56,537 nt of DNA from Streptomyces sioyaensis. GTDB lineage: Bacteria > Actinomycetota > Actinomycetes > Streptomycetales > Streptomycetaceae. The notes under the pieces were generated by a model, which had not been told where the DNA came from, searched no databases, and saw only the letters and a list, made by a program, of their open reading frames with translations. The stretch lies in NCBI RefSeq assembly GCF_004122735.1, contig NZ_SDIF01000039.1, forward strand, positions 1 to 56,537. The letters are read 5' to 3'. Shown piece by piece: positions 31,360-39,612 of the stretch; the stretch's first letter is position 1, and every line of letters starts with the position of its first letter. The translations under genes and the position numbers were made by a program.

Positions 31360-33438
31360 ATGAATGCCGGTACGCCGAGGGCCGCAGCTGCCCGCGGCGG
31401 CGGCCGGTGGCTGGTCACCCGTACCCGCCGCCCGGACGCCGTCGCGGACCTGTACTGCTTCGTCCATGCCGGGGGATCGCCCGGAGAGTACGTGCGCTTC
31501 GGCGACGAGCTGCCCGAACTCCAGGTGTACGGAGTGCAGTTGCCCGGCCGCGCCGCGCGGCGCGCCGAGCCCGCCGTCACCGGCATGCCGGAGCTCGTCG
31601 ACGCGGTGGTCGAGGCCCTCGACCCGCAGCGGCCGTTCGCCTTCCTCGGGCACAGCCTCGGCGGCCTGGTCGCTTTCGAGGTGACCAGGGCGCTGCGGGA
31701 CCGCGGCCGGGAGCTGCCGCGACGGTTGTACCTGTCGTCCAGCCCGCCGCCCCCGCACACCCGAGGCACGACCGTCGTCCACACCCTCCCGGACGAGGAA
31801 CTGCTCGCCGAGATCGAACGGCGCTGGGGCGAGCTGCCCGCACCGGTCCACACCGACGCCACGCTGCGCGAGATGGTGTTGGAGGTCTTCCGCGCCGACC
31901 TCGCGCTCTTCGAGACCTACCGGTACGAGCCGGGCCCGCCGCTGGAGATACCGGTCTCCGTCTTCGCGGGCGACCAGGAGCGCACGACCCTGAACATCAA
32001 GAACTGGCAGGCCCACACCACCGGCCCGTTCGACGTCACCCATCTGCCGGGCGGCCACTTCTACTTCCGCGACCCGGAACAGCGCCGCGAACTGCTCGCC
32101 CGGGTACGGGAGTCCATGGCCGCCCCGCCCGGCGCAGCGGGCACGGCCGAGACCACGGCCGTGGTCGCCGAAGCGGTCACCGGGCTCGCCCGGGCCGGCG
32201 GTTACCACCTGCTGACGCTGGCCGCAGGCACCCCGCAGGCCCTCGACGACGCGACCGGACGGATGCGGGACCACCTCGCCGGAGCGGGGCCCGCGCCCGC
32301 CGCCGCCGGCGTGGAAGAGGGCGCGGTACCGCCGTACCGCAGGTTCGCTGTCGGGGAGACCCACCAGGCCCTGGCGAGCGCCCTCGCCAAGTCCGCCGCA
32401 CCGACGCCGAAGGCGGACGGCCCCCGAGTCGCCTTCGTCTTCCCCGGTCAGGGCTCCCAGTACGCCCGCATGGGACTGCGGCTCGCCCAGGACCTCCCGC
32501 TGTTCGGGGCTGAGCTCGACGCGTGCCTGACCCTGCTGGAGAAGGAGTCGGGGCACGACCTGCGCCCCGTGCTGGAGGCCGCGGCCGGAGACGGCCTCCA
32601 GCAGACCGGCGTCGCCCAGCCGGCCATCTTCGCCCTGGAGTACGCCTTGGCCAGGACCTGGCAGCGGCTGGGTGTGCGGCCCGCCGCGATGATCGGGCAC
32701 AGCCTCGGCGAGTACGTCGCCGCCACCCTCGCCGGGGTCATGCCGGTGCGCGAGGCCCTGGGCTTCGTGGCCCTGCGGGCCCGGCTGATGCAGCGGGCGC
32801 CGACCGGCGCGATGCTGGCGGTGCCGCTGCCGGAGGAACAGCTGGCCCCGTATCTCGAACAGGGCGCCGACCTCGCCACGGTGAACGCCCCGGCGTCCTG
32901 TGTGCTGGCCGGTACCGAGGAGACCATCGCCCGCGTCCAGGACATGCTCACCGCGGCAGGCTCCCCCGGCCGGCGGCTGCGTGTCTCGCACGCTTTCCAC
33001 AGCAGGCTCATGGACGGCTGCGTGGACGAACTGCGCGAGGCTGCCGCCCGGATCGGCCTGCGACCGCCCGCCGAGCGCTTCGTCTCAGGGGTCACCGGCA
33101 CCTGGATCACCGCGGAGCAGGCCACCGACCCCGACTACTGGGCCCGCCATCTGCGGCAGCCGGTGCGATTCTCGGACGCTGTGGGCACCGTGCTGGCCGA
33201 AGCCCCGGACGTGGTCCTGGAGACCGGCCCCGGCCCCGCCCTGACCAGCCTCGTCAAACGCCGCCCGGATCTGCCGCCGCACACCCTGGCCCTCTCCTCG
33301 TTGCCGCACCCCGGCGGCCGCACCCCGGAGCCGGCGGGCCTGCTGGCGACGCTCGGCACGCTCTGGGCGGCCGGCGCCCGCGTGGACTGGCAGGCACTCT
33401 GCGAGGAACACGCCCCCGTCGTTCCCCTGGCCGCCTGA
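31360..33438 (+). CDS. Thioesterase-acyltransferase fusion (trans-acting AT)
   Basis: A 692-aa fusion. Residues 1-260 form a type II thioesterase (YCFVHAGGSPGEYVRF; Ser99 in LGHSLGGLVAFEV; final His in LPGGHFYF). Residues about 285-355 look like a KS-AT linker (LLTLAAGTPQALDDATGRM) although no KS is present. Residues 358-650 form an intact AT with FPGQGSQY, GHSLGEY (Ser near 448) and SHAFHS; HAFH at 544-547 predicts malonyl-CoA. The AT can complement the dead AT of the preceding KS protein, and the TE can release or proofread the chain. AAAGGA precedes ATG 31360. TE before AT is an unusual order. Confidence 0.9.
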   Translation: MNAGTPRAAAARGGGRWLVTRTRRPDAVADLYCFVHAGGSPGEYVRFGDELPELQVYGVQLPGRAARRAEPAVTGMPELVDAVVEALDPQRPFAFLGHSLGGLVAFEVTRALRDRGRELPRRLYLSSSPPPPHTRGTTVVHTLPDEELLAEIERRWGELPAPVHTDATLREMVLEVFRADLALFETYRYEPGPPLEIPVSVFAGDQERTTLNIKNWQAHTTGPFDVTHLPGGHFYFRDPEQRRELLARVRESMAAPPGAAGTAETTAVVAEAVTGLARAGGYHLLTLAAGTPQALDDATGRMRDHLAGAGPAPAAAGVEEGAVPPYRRFAVGETHQALASALAKSAAPTPKADGPRVAFVFPGQGSQYARMGLRLAQDLPLFGAELDACLTLLEKESGHDLRPVLEAAAGDGLQQTGVAQPAIFALEYALARTWQRLGVRPAAMIGHSLGEYVAATLAGVMPVREALGFVALRARLMQRAPTGAMLAVPLPEEQLAPYLEQGADLATVNAPASCVLAGTEETIARVQDMLTAAGSPGRRLRVSHAFHSRLMDGCVDELREAAARIGLRPPAERFVSGVTGTWITAEQATDPDYWARHLRQPVRFSDAVGTVLAEAPDVVLETGPGPALTSLVKRRPDLPPHTLALSSLPHPGGRTPEPAGLLATLGTLWAAGARVDWQALCEEHAPVVPLAA

Positions 33439-33449
33439 GGAGGCATGCC

Positions 33450-34544
33450 GTGCGCTATCAGACCTTCGGACGGAACACCGGCCTGCGCGTGTCGGAGTAC
33501 GCACTGGGGACGGGCAACTTCGGCACCCGCTGCGGCGAGACCGGTAAGGGCTCAGAGCTGCTGTGGGCCAGGCGTGGCGCGGGTGCCGACCGGCACACGG
33601 CCCGCGCGCTGTTCGAGCGCTTCGCCGAGGCGGGAGGCAACTTCGTCGACACCGCGGACTGCTATCAGTTCGGAGAGGCGGAGGAACTGCTCGGCGAGTT
33701 CCTCGCTGCCGACCGGGACCACTTCGTCCTGTCGACCAAGTTCACCAACGGCTCTTCGCCGCAACCCCGGGTCACCCGGACCGGCAACAGCCGCAAGACC
33801 ATGGTGCGTTCCGTCGAGGCCAGCCTGAAACGGCTGGGCACCGACTACATCGACCTGTACTGGGCGCACTTTCCCGACGACCTCACGCCCGTCGAGGAGA
33901 TACTGGCGGCCTTCGACGACCTTGTCCGCGCCGGGAAGATCCTCTACGCAGGGCTGTCCAACTTCCCCGCGTGGCGGATCGCCCGCGCCGCCACGATGAC
34001 GGACCTGCGGGGCTGGTCGCCGCTGATCGGTGTGCAGACCGAGTACAGCCTGACGCAGCGCACCCCCGACCGGGAGCTGTTGCCGATGGCGGAGAGCCTC
34101 GGGCTGGGCGTCGCCATGTGGTCGCCGCTGGGGGGCGGGCTGCTCACCGGCCTGTACCGGCGGGGCGCCGACGGCTGGGTCAGCGACGGCAAGCGGGCCA
34201 TCCGCGGCGACGGCAGCCGCCAGGAGAAGGTGGTCGAGGTGGTGCGGGCCGTCGGTGAGGAGACCGGGGCCCCGGCCGCCCAGGTCGCCGTCGCCTGGGT
34301 GCGCGAGCGGGCCCGGCGGGCCGCCACCACCCTGGTGCCCGTCATCGGTCCCCGCAGCCCCGAACAACTCGACGATTACCTCTCCGCCCTCGATCTCACG
34401 CTCACCGACGAGCAGTACGGCCGCCTGTGTGCGGCGGGCACGGTGCCCGCGGGCGCACCTCACGAGGTCAACGCCCTCGCGTGGAACGCCGTCATCGGCG
34501 GCCATCCGGGCCGGATGGCCACACCCGCTGTCCCCGTGCCGTGA
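33450..34544 (+). CDS. Aldo/keto reductase
   Basis: A 364-aa NADPH-dependent AKR. Marks: LRVSEYALGTGNFG near the N-terminus, GNFVDTADCYQFGEAEELLGEFL with catalytic Asp and Tyr, STKFTNG with the catalytic Lys, IDLYWAHFPDD with the His, and the C-terminal cofactor loop VPVIGPRSPEQLDDYLSAL. GTG 33450 follows GAGGAGGC. Coming right after the PKS pair, it could reduce an aryl ketone to a secondary alcohol, as in saphenic acid (6-(1-hydroxyethyl)phenazine-1-carboxylate), or an aldehyde to a hydroxymethyl group. Substrate is inferred from context only. Confidence 0.9.
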   Translation: MRYQTFGRNTGLRVSEYALGTGNFGTRCGETGKGSELLWARRGAGADRHTARALFERFAEAGGNFVDTADCYQFGEAEELLGEFLAADRDHFVLSTKFTNGSSPQPRVTRTGNSRKTMVRSVEASLKRLGTDYIDLYWAHFPDDLTPVEEILAAFDDLVRAGKILYAGLSNFPAWRIARAATMTDLRGWSPLIGVQTEYSLTQRTPDRELLPMAESLGLGVAMWSPLGGGLLTGLYRRGADGWVSDGKRAIRGDGSRQEKVVEVVRAVGEETGAPAAQVAVAWVRERARRAATTLVPVIGPRSPEQLDDYLSALDLTLTDEQYGRLCAAGTVPAGAPHEVNALAWNAVIGGHPGRMATPAVPVP

Positions 34545-34594
34545 AACGGGGACACGCAGACGCAAGGACGCAGGCAAGGGAGGGAGTGACGAAC

Positions 34595-34990
34595 ATGATG
34601 ACGGCGCATGAACTCGTCGGGGTATGGCGGCTGGAGGCCTTCCACGACATCGACAGCACGGGGGCGCTGAACGAAGGGCCACTCGGGCCCGAGCCACGGG
34701 GACTGCTCTTCTATTCGGCCGACGGCCACGTCTCCGTGACCATGATGCGCACCGGGCCCGCCCACCGCGGACGCAGCGCCTACATGAGCTACGCGGGCAC
34801 GTGGCGACGCGAGGGTGACCGGGTCGTCCACACCATCGACGTCGCCCCCGAGCCGGGCTGGCTGGGTACGGAACAGTCCCGCGACCTCGAACTCGACGGC
34901 GACGACCTGGTGTTGCACGGAACGTCCCTGGTCGGCCCGGTACAGCGCCGGGTCCTGCACTGGCGGCGGATCGCCGGCGACGCCGCCTGA
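34595..34990 (+). CDS. Lipocalin-like domain protein
   Basis: A 131-aa protein with the Lipocalin_5 pattern: ELVGVWRLEAF near the start, GLLFYSADGHVSVTMMR, YMSYAGTWRREGDRVVHTIDVAPEPGWLGTEQSR and VLHWRRI at the end. No signal peptide is seen, so it acts in the cytoplasm. Such small beta-barrels occur in secondary-metabolite clusters as binding proteins, cyclases or isomerases. It lies 50 bp after the AKR gene and 91 bp before the flavoenzyme, same strand. The exact role is unknown. Confidence 0.75.
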   Translation: MMTAHELVGVWRLEAFHDIDSTGALNEGPLGPEPRGLLFYSADGHVSVTMMRTGPAHRGRSAYMSYAGTWRREGDRVVHTIDVAPEPGWLGTEQSRDLELDGDDLVLHGTSLVGPVQRRVLHWRRIAGDAA

Positions 34991-35081
34991 GCAACCCCGC
35001 GGATGTGCAAGGGCCGGACAGTGGACTTCGGACGGACACGGGGGCAGGGTGATGACCCGCCCTCCGGAAAGGAACGAGCAG

Positions 35082-36464
35082 ATGAGCGTCGACGTGGAAG
35101 CGCTGACCGCCACGGTGCGAGGCCCAGTCCTGCAACCCGGCAGCGACGGCTACGACGAGGAGCGGGCCGGCTTCCAGGCCGGTTTCCAGCATCGCCCCGC
35201 TGTCATCGTCGGAGCGACCGGCGCCGAGGACGTGCGCGCCGCGGTCCGTTTCGCCGCCGAGCGCGGGTTACCCGTCGCCGTGCACTCCACCGGACACGGC
35301 ATCGTCACCGCCCTGGACGGCGAAGGCGTTCTGATCAGCACGCGCCGTATGACGGGCATCGAGGTCGACGCCGAGAACCGCACCGTCCGCATCGAGGCCG
35401 GTGCGCGCTGGGGCCAGGTGATCGAGAAGACCGCTCCGCACGGGCTCGCCCCACTCAACGGCTCCGCCCCGCACGTCGGGGTCGTCGGCTATCTGCTCGG
35501 TGGCGGAACGGGCATCATGGGCCGCGAGTTCGGCTACTCCTGTGACCATCTGCGCTCCGTCGACCTCGTCACGGCCGACGGCACACCGCACCATGTCACC
35601 GCGGACTCCGACCCCGACCTGTTCTGGGCGCTGTGCGGCGGCGCCGGGAACTTCGGCGTGGTCACCGCCGTCGAGACCGACCTGTTCCCGGTCGCCCGGT
35701 TCTACGGCGGAGGGCTCTACTTCGAGGCGGACGACCCCGTCGAGGTGCTGCGTGCTTACCGGGAGTGGACGCTGACCGTGCCCGAGCAGCTGACCTCCTC
35801 GATCGGGATGATGTTCTATCCGCCGATGCCGGTCTTCCCCAAGGAGCTGCAAGGACGGTACGTCGCCGAGGTCCGCGTCGTCTTCAACGGTGCCGCGGCG
35901 GAGGGCGAGCGGCTGGTGGCGCCCCTGCGCACGATCGGGCCACGCCTCATCGACTCCCTCCGGGAGATGCCGTACGAGGACGCCGGCTCCGTCTACCACG
36001 ACCCGGACTTCTCCCACCCCTACTTCGGCGGGAACGTGCTGCTGCGTGAGCTCGATCCCAGCGCACTGCAGACTCTTGTGGACCTCGCAGGCCCCGGCTC
36101 TGCAATCCCGTGCATCATCGACATCCGCCACCTCGGCGGCGCGTTCTCCCGCCCGCCGGCCCACCCCAGCGCGGTCGGCGGCCGCGACGCCCAGTACATC
36201 CTGCGGGTGATGACCGGGGGGTCCCCCGCCCCTGCCGACGCGGTGCGCTCGGCCCACCAGCGGGTCTACGACGCGATGAAGCAGTGGACCGTGGGACGCA
36301 GCCTCAATTTCGTCTACCACGACGGCACTCCCGTGGACGAGGAGCAGGTGCGTGAGTTGTTCGACGCGGACGCCTACGAGCGGCTCGCACGCATCAAGGC
36401 GCTCCACGACCCCGACAACCTGTTCCGCTTCACCCACAACATCAAGCCTGCCGAAGGCAACTGA
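35082..36464 (+). CDS. BBE-type FAD-dependent oxidoreductase
   Basis: A 460-aa flavoenzyme of the PCMH/berberine-bridge family. The FAD-binding half has LPVAVHSTGHGI with His72 at the position that binds FAD through its 8-alpha carbon, VRIEAGARWGQV, GYLLGGGTGIMGREFGYSCDHL and CGGAGNFGVVTAVE. The C-terminal BBE segment DADAYERLARIKALHDPDNLFRFTHNI is present. The second covalent cysteine site (GxCPxVG) reads GSAPHVG, so only one covalent link is expected. It may oxidise an alcohol or aromatise a reduced phenazine. Codon 63 (35268-35270) is TTA. ATG 35082 follows GGAAAGGA. Two terminators follow. Confidence 0.88.
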   Translation: MSVDVEALTATVRGPVLQPGSDGYDEERAGFQAGFQHRPAVIVGATGAEDVRAAVRFAAERGLPVAVHSTGHGIVTALDGEGVLISTRRMTGIEVDAENRTVRIEAGARWGQVIEKTAPHGLAPLNGSAPHVGVVGYLLGGGTGIMGREFGYSCDHLRSVDLVTADGTPHHVTADSDPDLFWALCGGAGNFGVVTAVETDLFPVARFYGGGLYFEADDPVEVLRAYREWTLTVPEQLTSSIGMMFYPPMPVFPKELQGRYVAEVRVVFNGAAAEGERLVAPLRTIGPRLIDSLREMPYEDAGSVYHDPDFSHPYFGGNVLLRELDPSALQTLVDLAGPGSAIPCIIDIRHLGGAFSRPPAHPSAVGGRDAQYILRVMTGGSPAPADAVRSAHQRVYDAMKQWTVGRSLNFVYHDGTPVDEEQVRELFDADAYERLARIKALHDPDNLFRFTHNIKPAEGN

Positions 36465-36466
36465 CG

Positions 36467-36496
36467 ACCGGTAGCAACATCCCCCGTGCTACCGGT
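36467..36496 (+). terminator. Terminator hairpin 1 after the flavoenzyme gene
   Basis: ACCGGTAGC (36467-36475) pairs with GCTACCGGT (36488-36496) around 12 bases. It lies immediately after the stop codon. Confidence 0.7.
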
Positions 36497-36502
36497 GCCC
36501 CC

Positions 36503-36528
36503 GGCCCCGGCCTCCACAGGCCGGGGCC
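36503..36528 (+). terminator. Terminator hairpin 2 with T-rich tail
   Basis: GGCCCCGGCC (36503-36512) pairs with GGCCGGGGCC (36519-36528). The sequence GACGCCTTTT follows, the best T tract in the window. It closes the PKS-AKR-BBE transcript. Confidence 0.85.
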
Positions 36529-36540
36529 GACGCCTTTTCC

Positions 36541-36674
36541 CGGCCATTTCTATATTGGCTCCATATTCGATCTCTCGAATGAATTCAATTCCTCTGTAAT
36601 TGCTCGAACGTTGTTCGCTCCGTCGCTATTTTGCCCCTAGCATGGTCAAAGTGCGAGAGAGTGACCGGCAATTT
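36541..36674 (+). promoter_or_regulatory. AT-rich promoter region of the glyceryl cassette
   Basis: This 130-bp stretch is markedly AT-rich against its surroundings (for example TTTCTATATTGG and GAATGAATTCAATTCC). It directly precedes the KAS III gene. A specific -35/-10 pair is not certain; TAGCAT at 36638-36643 is a possible -10. Confidence 0.45.
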
Positions 36675-36688
36675 GGAGGAGATGTCTG

Positions 36689-37723
36689 ATGGGCGGCCGG
36701 CTAGTGGAGTTCGGCATATCGGATTTCGGATTCGCATTCGGAGAGGACCAGGACGTCGAAAAGGTCGCCAAGGACTACGTCGACGACCCCGAGCGTGTTC
36801 TGCAGTGGGGTTGCACCACGTTCCACCGGGCCCCGGACGGTGTGTACGCGGTCGACCTCGCCGCCGAGGCGGCCGAACAGGCGCTGGAACGTGCGGGTGT
36901 CGGTGTCGACGAGGTCGACCTGGTAGCGCTGGCGACCGCGGAAAACCCTGAGTACCTGTACTGGGACTCCGCCTCCGCGCTCGCCGGCGCGCTGAAGATC
37001 AAGAAGACGCAGACCCTGCTCTTCGACAACGAGGGCTGCGGCTCGGGCACCACCGCCTTCGGCCAGATCGCGGGCACCTTGGCCCTTCAGCCCGAGTTGA
37101 ACACCGCGCTCTTCGTCGTCGTCAACCGCGTCGACGAATACCGCCGCAACCGCATGGCCATCAACCAGTGCGTACACAGTGACGGAGCGGTGGCCGTTGT
37201 ACTGCGTCGTGGGCACGGCAGCAACCGCTGGCTGACCACCGAGCAGTTCACCGACCCCGACCTGGTCGACGGTTTCCGCGGCGAATACGGAGGTGCGGTC
37301 AATCCTGTTCCCCCGGCGGACTGGAAGAATGTCGACGGCTCCAGTGTGGGATGGTTCCAGGCGCATTTCGGCAAGGACCCGAAGCGGTTGCGGGAATTCC
37401 TCGTCCAGCGTGACGAACGGGTTGCGGAGATCGTCGACCGGGCCTGCGCCAGGGTCGGCCTCACCCGTGCCGACCTGGACCACGTCATCTACATCAATGA
37501 CGCGCGGCCGGGCGCCATCGAGGCCGTCTCCGATCCGCTCGGCCTGCCGATCGAGCGCACCAACGCCGAATTCGCCCGCACGCACGGCCACATGGGCGCC
37601 GCCGACCAGCTCGTATCGCTCGGCCTGCATCTCGAACGCGGCGATCTCAAACCGGGCGAGATCGTGGCGCTGTGCGGTATCTCGGCCGGCATGCGCTGGA
37701 TCTGCACCCTGTTCGAGATCTAG
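36689..37723 (+). CDS. KAS III-like acyl-condensing or acyl-transfer enzyme
   Basis: A 344-aa thiolase-fold protein of the FabH type. The nucleophile is Cys117 in DNEGCGSGTTAF. Where FabH has the HQAN histidine this protein reads YINDARPGAIEAVSDPLGLP (Asn270), and where FabH has its GNTS asparagine it reads THGHMGAADQL (His299/His301). The His/Asn pair thus looks exchanged or remodelled, as in KAS III homologues that form esters. GGAGGA precedes ATG 36689. With the FkbH and ACP genes it makes the KAS III/FkbH/ACP trio known from tetronate clusters, where a glyceryl-ACP is joined to an acyl chain. Confidence 0.82.
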   Translation: MGGRLVEFGISDFGFAFGEDQDVEKVAKDYVDDPERVLQWGCTTFHRAPDGVYAVDLAAEAAEQALERAGVGVDEVDLVALATAENPEYLYWDSASALAGALKIKKTQTLLFDNEGCGSGTTAFGQIAGTLALQPELNTALFVVVNRVDEYRRNRMAINQCVHSDGAVAVVLRRGHGSNRWLTTEQFTDPDLVDGFRGEYGGAVNPVPPADWKNVDGSSVGWFQAHFGKDPKRLREFLVQRDERVAEIVDRACARVGLTRADLDHVIYINDARPGAIEAVSDPLGLPIERTNAEFARTHGHMGAADQLVSLGLHLERGDLKPGEIVALCGISAGMRWICTLFEI

Positions 37724-37743
37724 CGGACTGCGAGGGGGAAGAC

Positions 37744-39612
37744 ATGACCGACACCATCGAAACCGATCTCCTGGCGCTCCTGCGTGAGGCCACAGGGGCC
37801 GGCACGCCACCCGGACCCGCGGTCCGCAGCGAACTGCTCCAGCTCGACGACCCGAAGACGGCCCTGCGAGCGGGCAAGATCCTGGAGGGCCTGCCACCCG
37901 AAGGCGGCGAACTCCGGCCCGTACGCGTCGGGATCCTCGCCACCTGCACCATCGGCTCCTATCCGCACCTGTTGCGGACCGCCCTGGTCGGCACGGGCGC
38001 GCTGCCGACCCTCGAACCGGGCACGTACGGGATGTTCGAGATATCCCTCGCCACCGCCGCGTTCGCCGAGAACGGCGATCCCGACGTCGTCAGCTGCCTG
38101 CTCGACGAGTCGTACTTCCTGCCGGAGGAGTGGGACGCCACCGACGTCCCCGCCCTGGAGGAGCACCTCGCGACGCGCCTCGCCGATCTGCGGCAGCTGC
38201 TGCGTACGAGCAACGAACTGTCCTCGGCGACCCTGCTCGTGCACACCCTGCCGCTGCCCGCCCGGGTCGGCGACAGCATCATCAGCCGCCGGGCCCGTAC
38301 CCGGCTGGCGCAGGCGTGGCACCGGCTGAACGCCGACATCCTCGCCCTGGCCGACGACAGCAACCGGATCGAGGCCGTGGACCTGGCGGGCGCGCTCGCC
38401 GAGAACGCGGTACGTGCCCGCGACGATCGCCTCCATGCCTTCGGCGACCTGCCGTACACCGACGGGGCGCTGCTCGTCCTCGCCCACGAGGTACGCCGGT
38501 TCGTGCAGGCCAAACTCGGCCTGTCCCGCAAGGTCCTCGCGCTCGACCTGGACAACACCCTGTGGGGCGGCGTCCTCGGCGAGGTCGGAGCCGAGGGCGT
38601 ACAACTCGGCGGGCTGTACCCGGGCAACTGCTACCAGCGACTTCAGCGCACCGTCGCCCGCCTGCGCGACCAGGGCGTCGTACTGGCGCTGGCCAGCAAG
38701 AACGACGCCGAACCCGTCGAGAAGGCCCTGACCGAGCACCCGGAGATGCTGCTGCGGCCCGAGTCCTTCTCCGCCACTGCCGTCAACTGGCGGCCCAAGG
38801 CGGGGAACCTGCGTGCCATGGCCGATTCTCTCGACCTGGCGACCGGTTCGTTCGTCTTCATGGACGATTCCCCCTTCGAGCGCGGTCAGGTCGCCGCCGA
38901 GCTGCCGGAAGTCGCGCTCGTGCCGGCCGACGGCGATCCGGCGCACCTGGTGCGCTCGCTGCTGCGGGACGGGTGGTTCGACGTCATCGAGCTGACCGCC
39001 ACCGACCGCACACGTCCCGAGCTGTACCGCACCCGGGCCCGGCGCAATGAGTTCTCCGGCGGCTTCGGCTCCTCCGAGGAGTATCTGCACGCCCTGGGCC
39101 TGGAGCTGACGGCGGCGGAGGCCACGGCCTACTCCGTGCCCCGCATCGCCCAACTTGCCGCCCGGACCAACCAGTTCAACCTCACCGGCATCCGCTACGA
39201 CGAGCCGGCCACGGCGGCGATGAGCACCGACCCGGCGCATCTGGTCGCCGCGTTCTCGGTGCGCGACCGGTTCGGTGACGAAGGCATCACCGGCGCCGCA
39301 TGGGTGGAGCGCGGCGCGGACACCTGGCGGGTGGCCAACATGGTGCTCAGTTGCCGGGTGCTGGGCCGCGGTGTCGAACTGGCCATCGCCGGCTGGCTCG
39401 CGGACCGGGCCAGGACGGCCGGAGCGGCGACCCTCCAGGGGAGGTTCGTGCCCTCCGGAAGGAACGGCGTGGCCGGCGAGTTCTGGACCAAAGCCGGATT
39501 CACCCCCACTGAGGGGGACGGCGTCTTCGAGCTGGACCTGACCACCGGGGACGGCCCGACGCCCGCATGGATCAACGTTGTCGAAATCGAAGGAAGCAGG
39601 GCGTCATCATGA
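37744..39612 (+). CDS. FkbH-like glyceryl transferase/phosphatase
   Basis: A 622-aa HAD-superfamily FkbH protein. An N-terminal SGNH-like domain (RVGILATCTIGSYPHLLRTAL) is followed by the HAD core with LALDLDNTLWGGVLGE (Asp268, Asp270), ASKNDAEPVEKAL and FMDDSPFERGQV. A C-terminal GNAT-like region ends with ELAIAGWLADRARTAGAATLQGRFV. Family members take D-1,3-bisphosphoglycerate, remove a phosphate and load glycerate onto the phosphopantetheine of an ACP. The stop overlaps the ACP start (ATGA), consistent with the ACP as direct partner. AGGGGGA precedes ATG 37744. Confidence 0.92.
   Translation: MTDTIETDLLALLREATGAGTPPGPAVRSELLQLDDPKTALRAGKILEGLPPEGGELRPVRVGILATCTIGSYPHLLRTALVGTGALPTLEPGTYGMFEISLATAAFAENGDPDVVSCLLDESYFLPEEWDATDVPALEEHLATRLADLRQLLRTSNELSSATLLVHTLPLPARVGDSIISRRARTRLAQAWHRLNADILALADDSNRIEAVDLAGALAENAVRARDDRLHAFGDLPYTDGALLVLAHEVRRFVQAKLGLSRKVLALDLDNTLWGGVLGEVGAEGVQLGGLYPGNCYQRLQRTVARLRDQGVVLALASKNDAEPVEKALTEHPEMLLRPESFSATAVNWRPKAGNLRAMADSLDLATGSFVFMDDSPFERGQVAAELPEVALVPADGDPAHLVRSLLRDGWFDVIELTATDRTRPELYRTRARRNEFSGGFGSSEEYLHALGLELTAAEATAYSVPRIAQLAARTNQFNLTGIRYDEPATAAMSTDPAHLVAAFSVRDRFGDEGITGAAWVERGADTWRVANMVLSCRVLGRGVELAIAGWLADRARTAGAATLQGRFVPSGRNGVAGEFWTKAGFTPTEGDGVFELDLTTGDGPTPAWINVVEIEGSRASS

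Noticed and set aside
36541..36640. Possible fourth ARE (TTCGATCTCTCGAATG and AATTCCTCTGTAATTG)
   Set aside because: Neither piece keeps the ATTCCT...AGGTAT arms or spacing of the three good sites. It is better explained as an AT-rich promoter.
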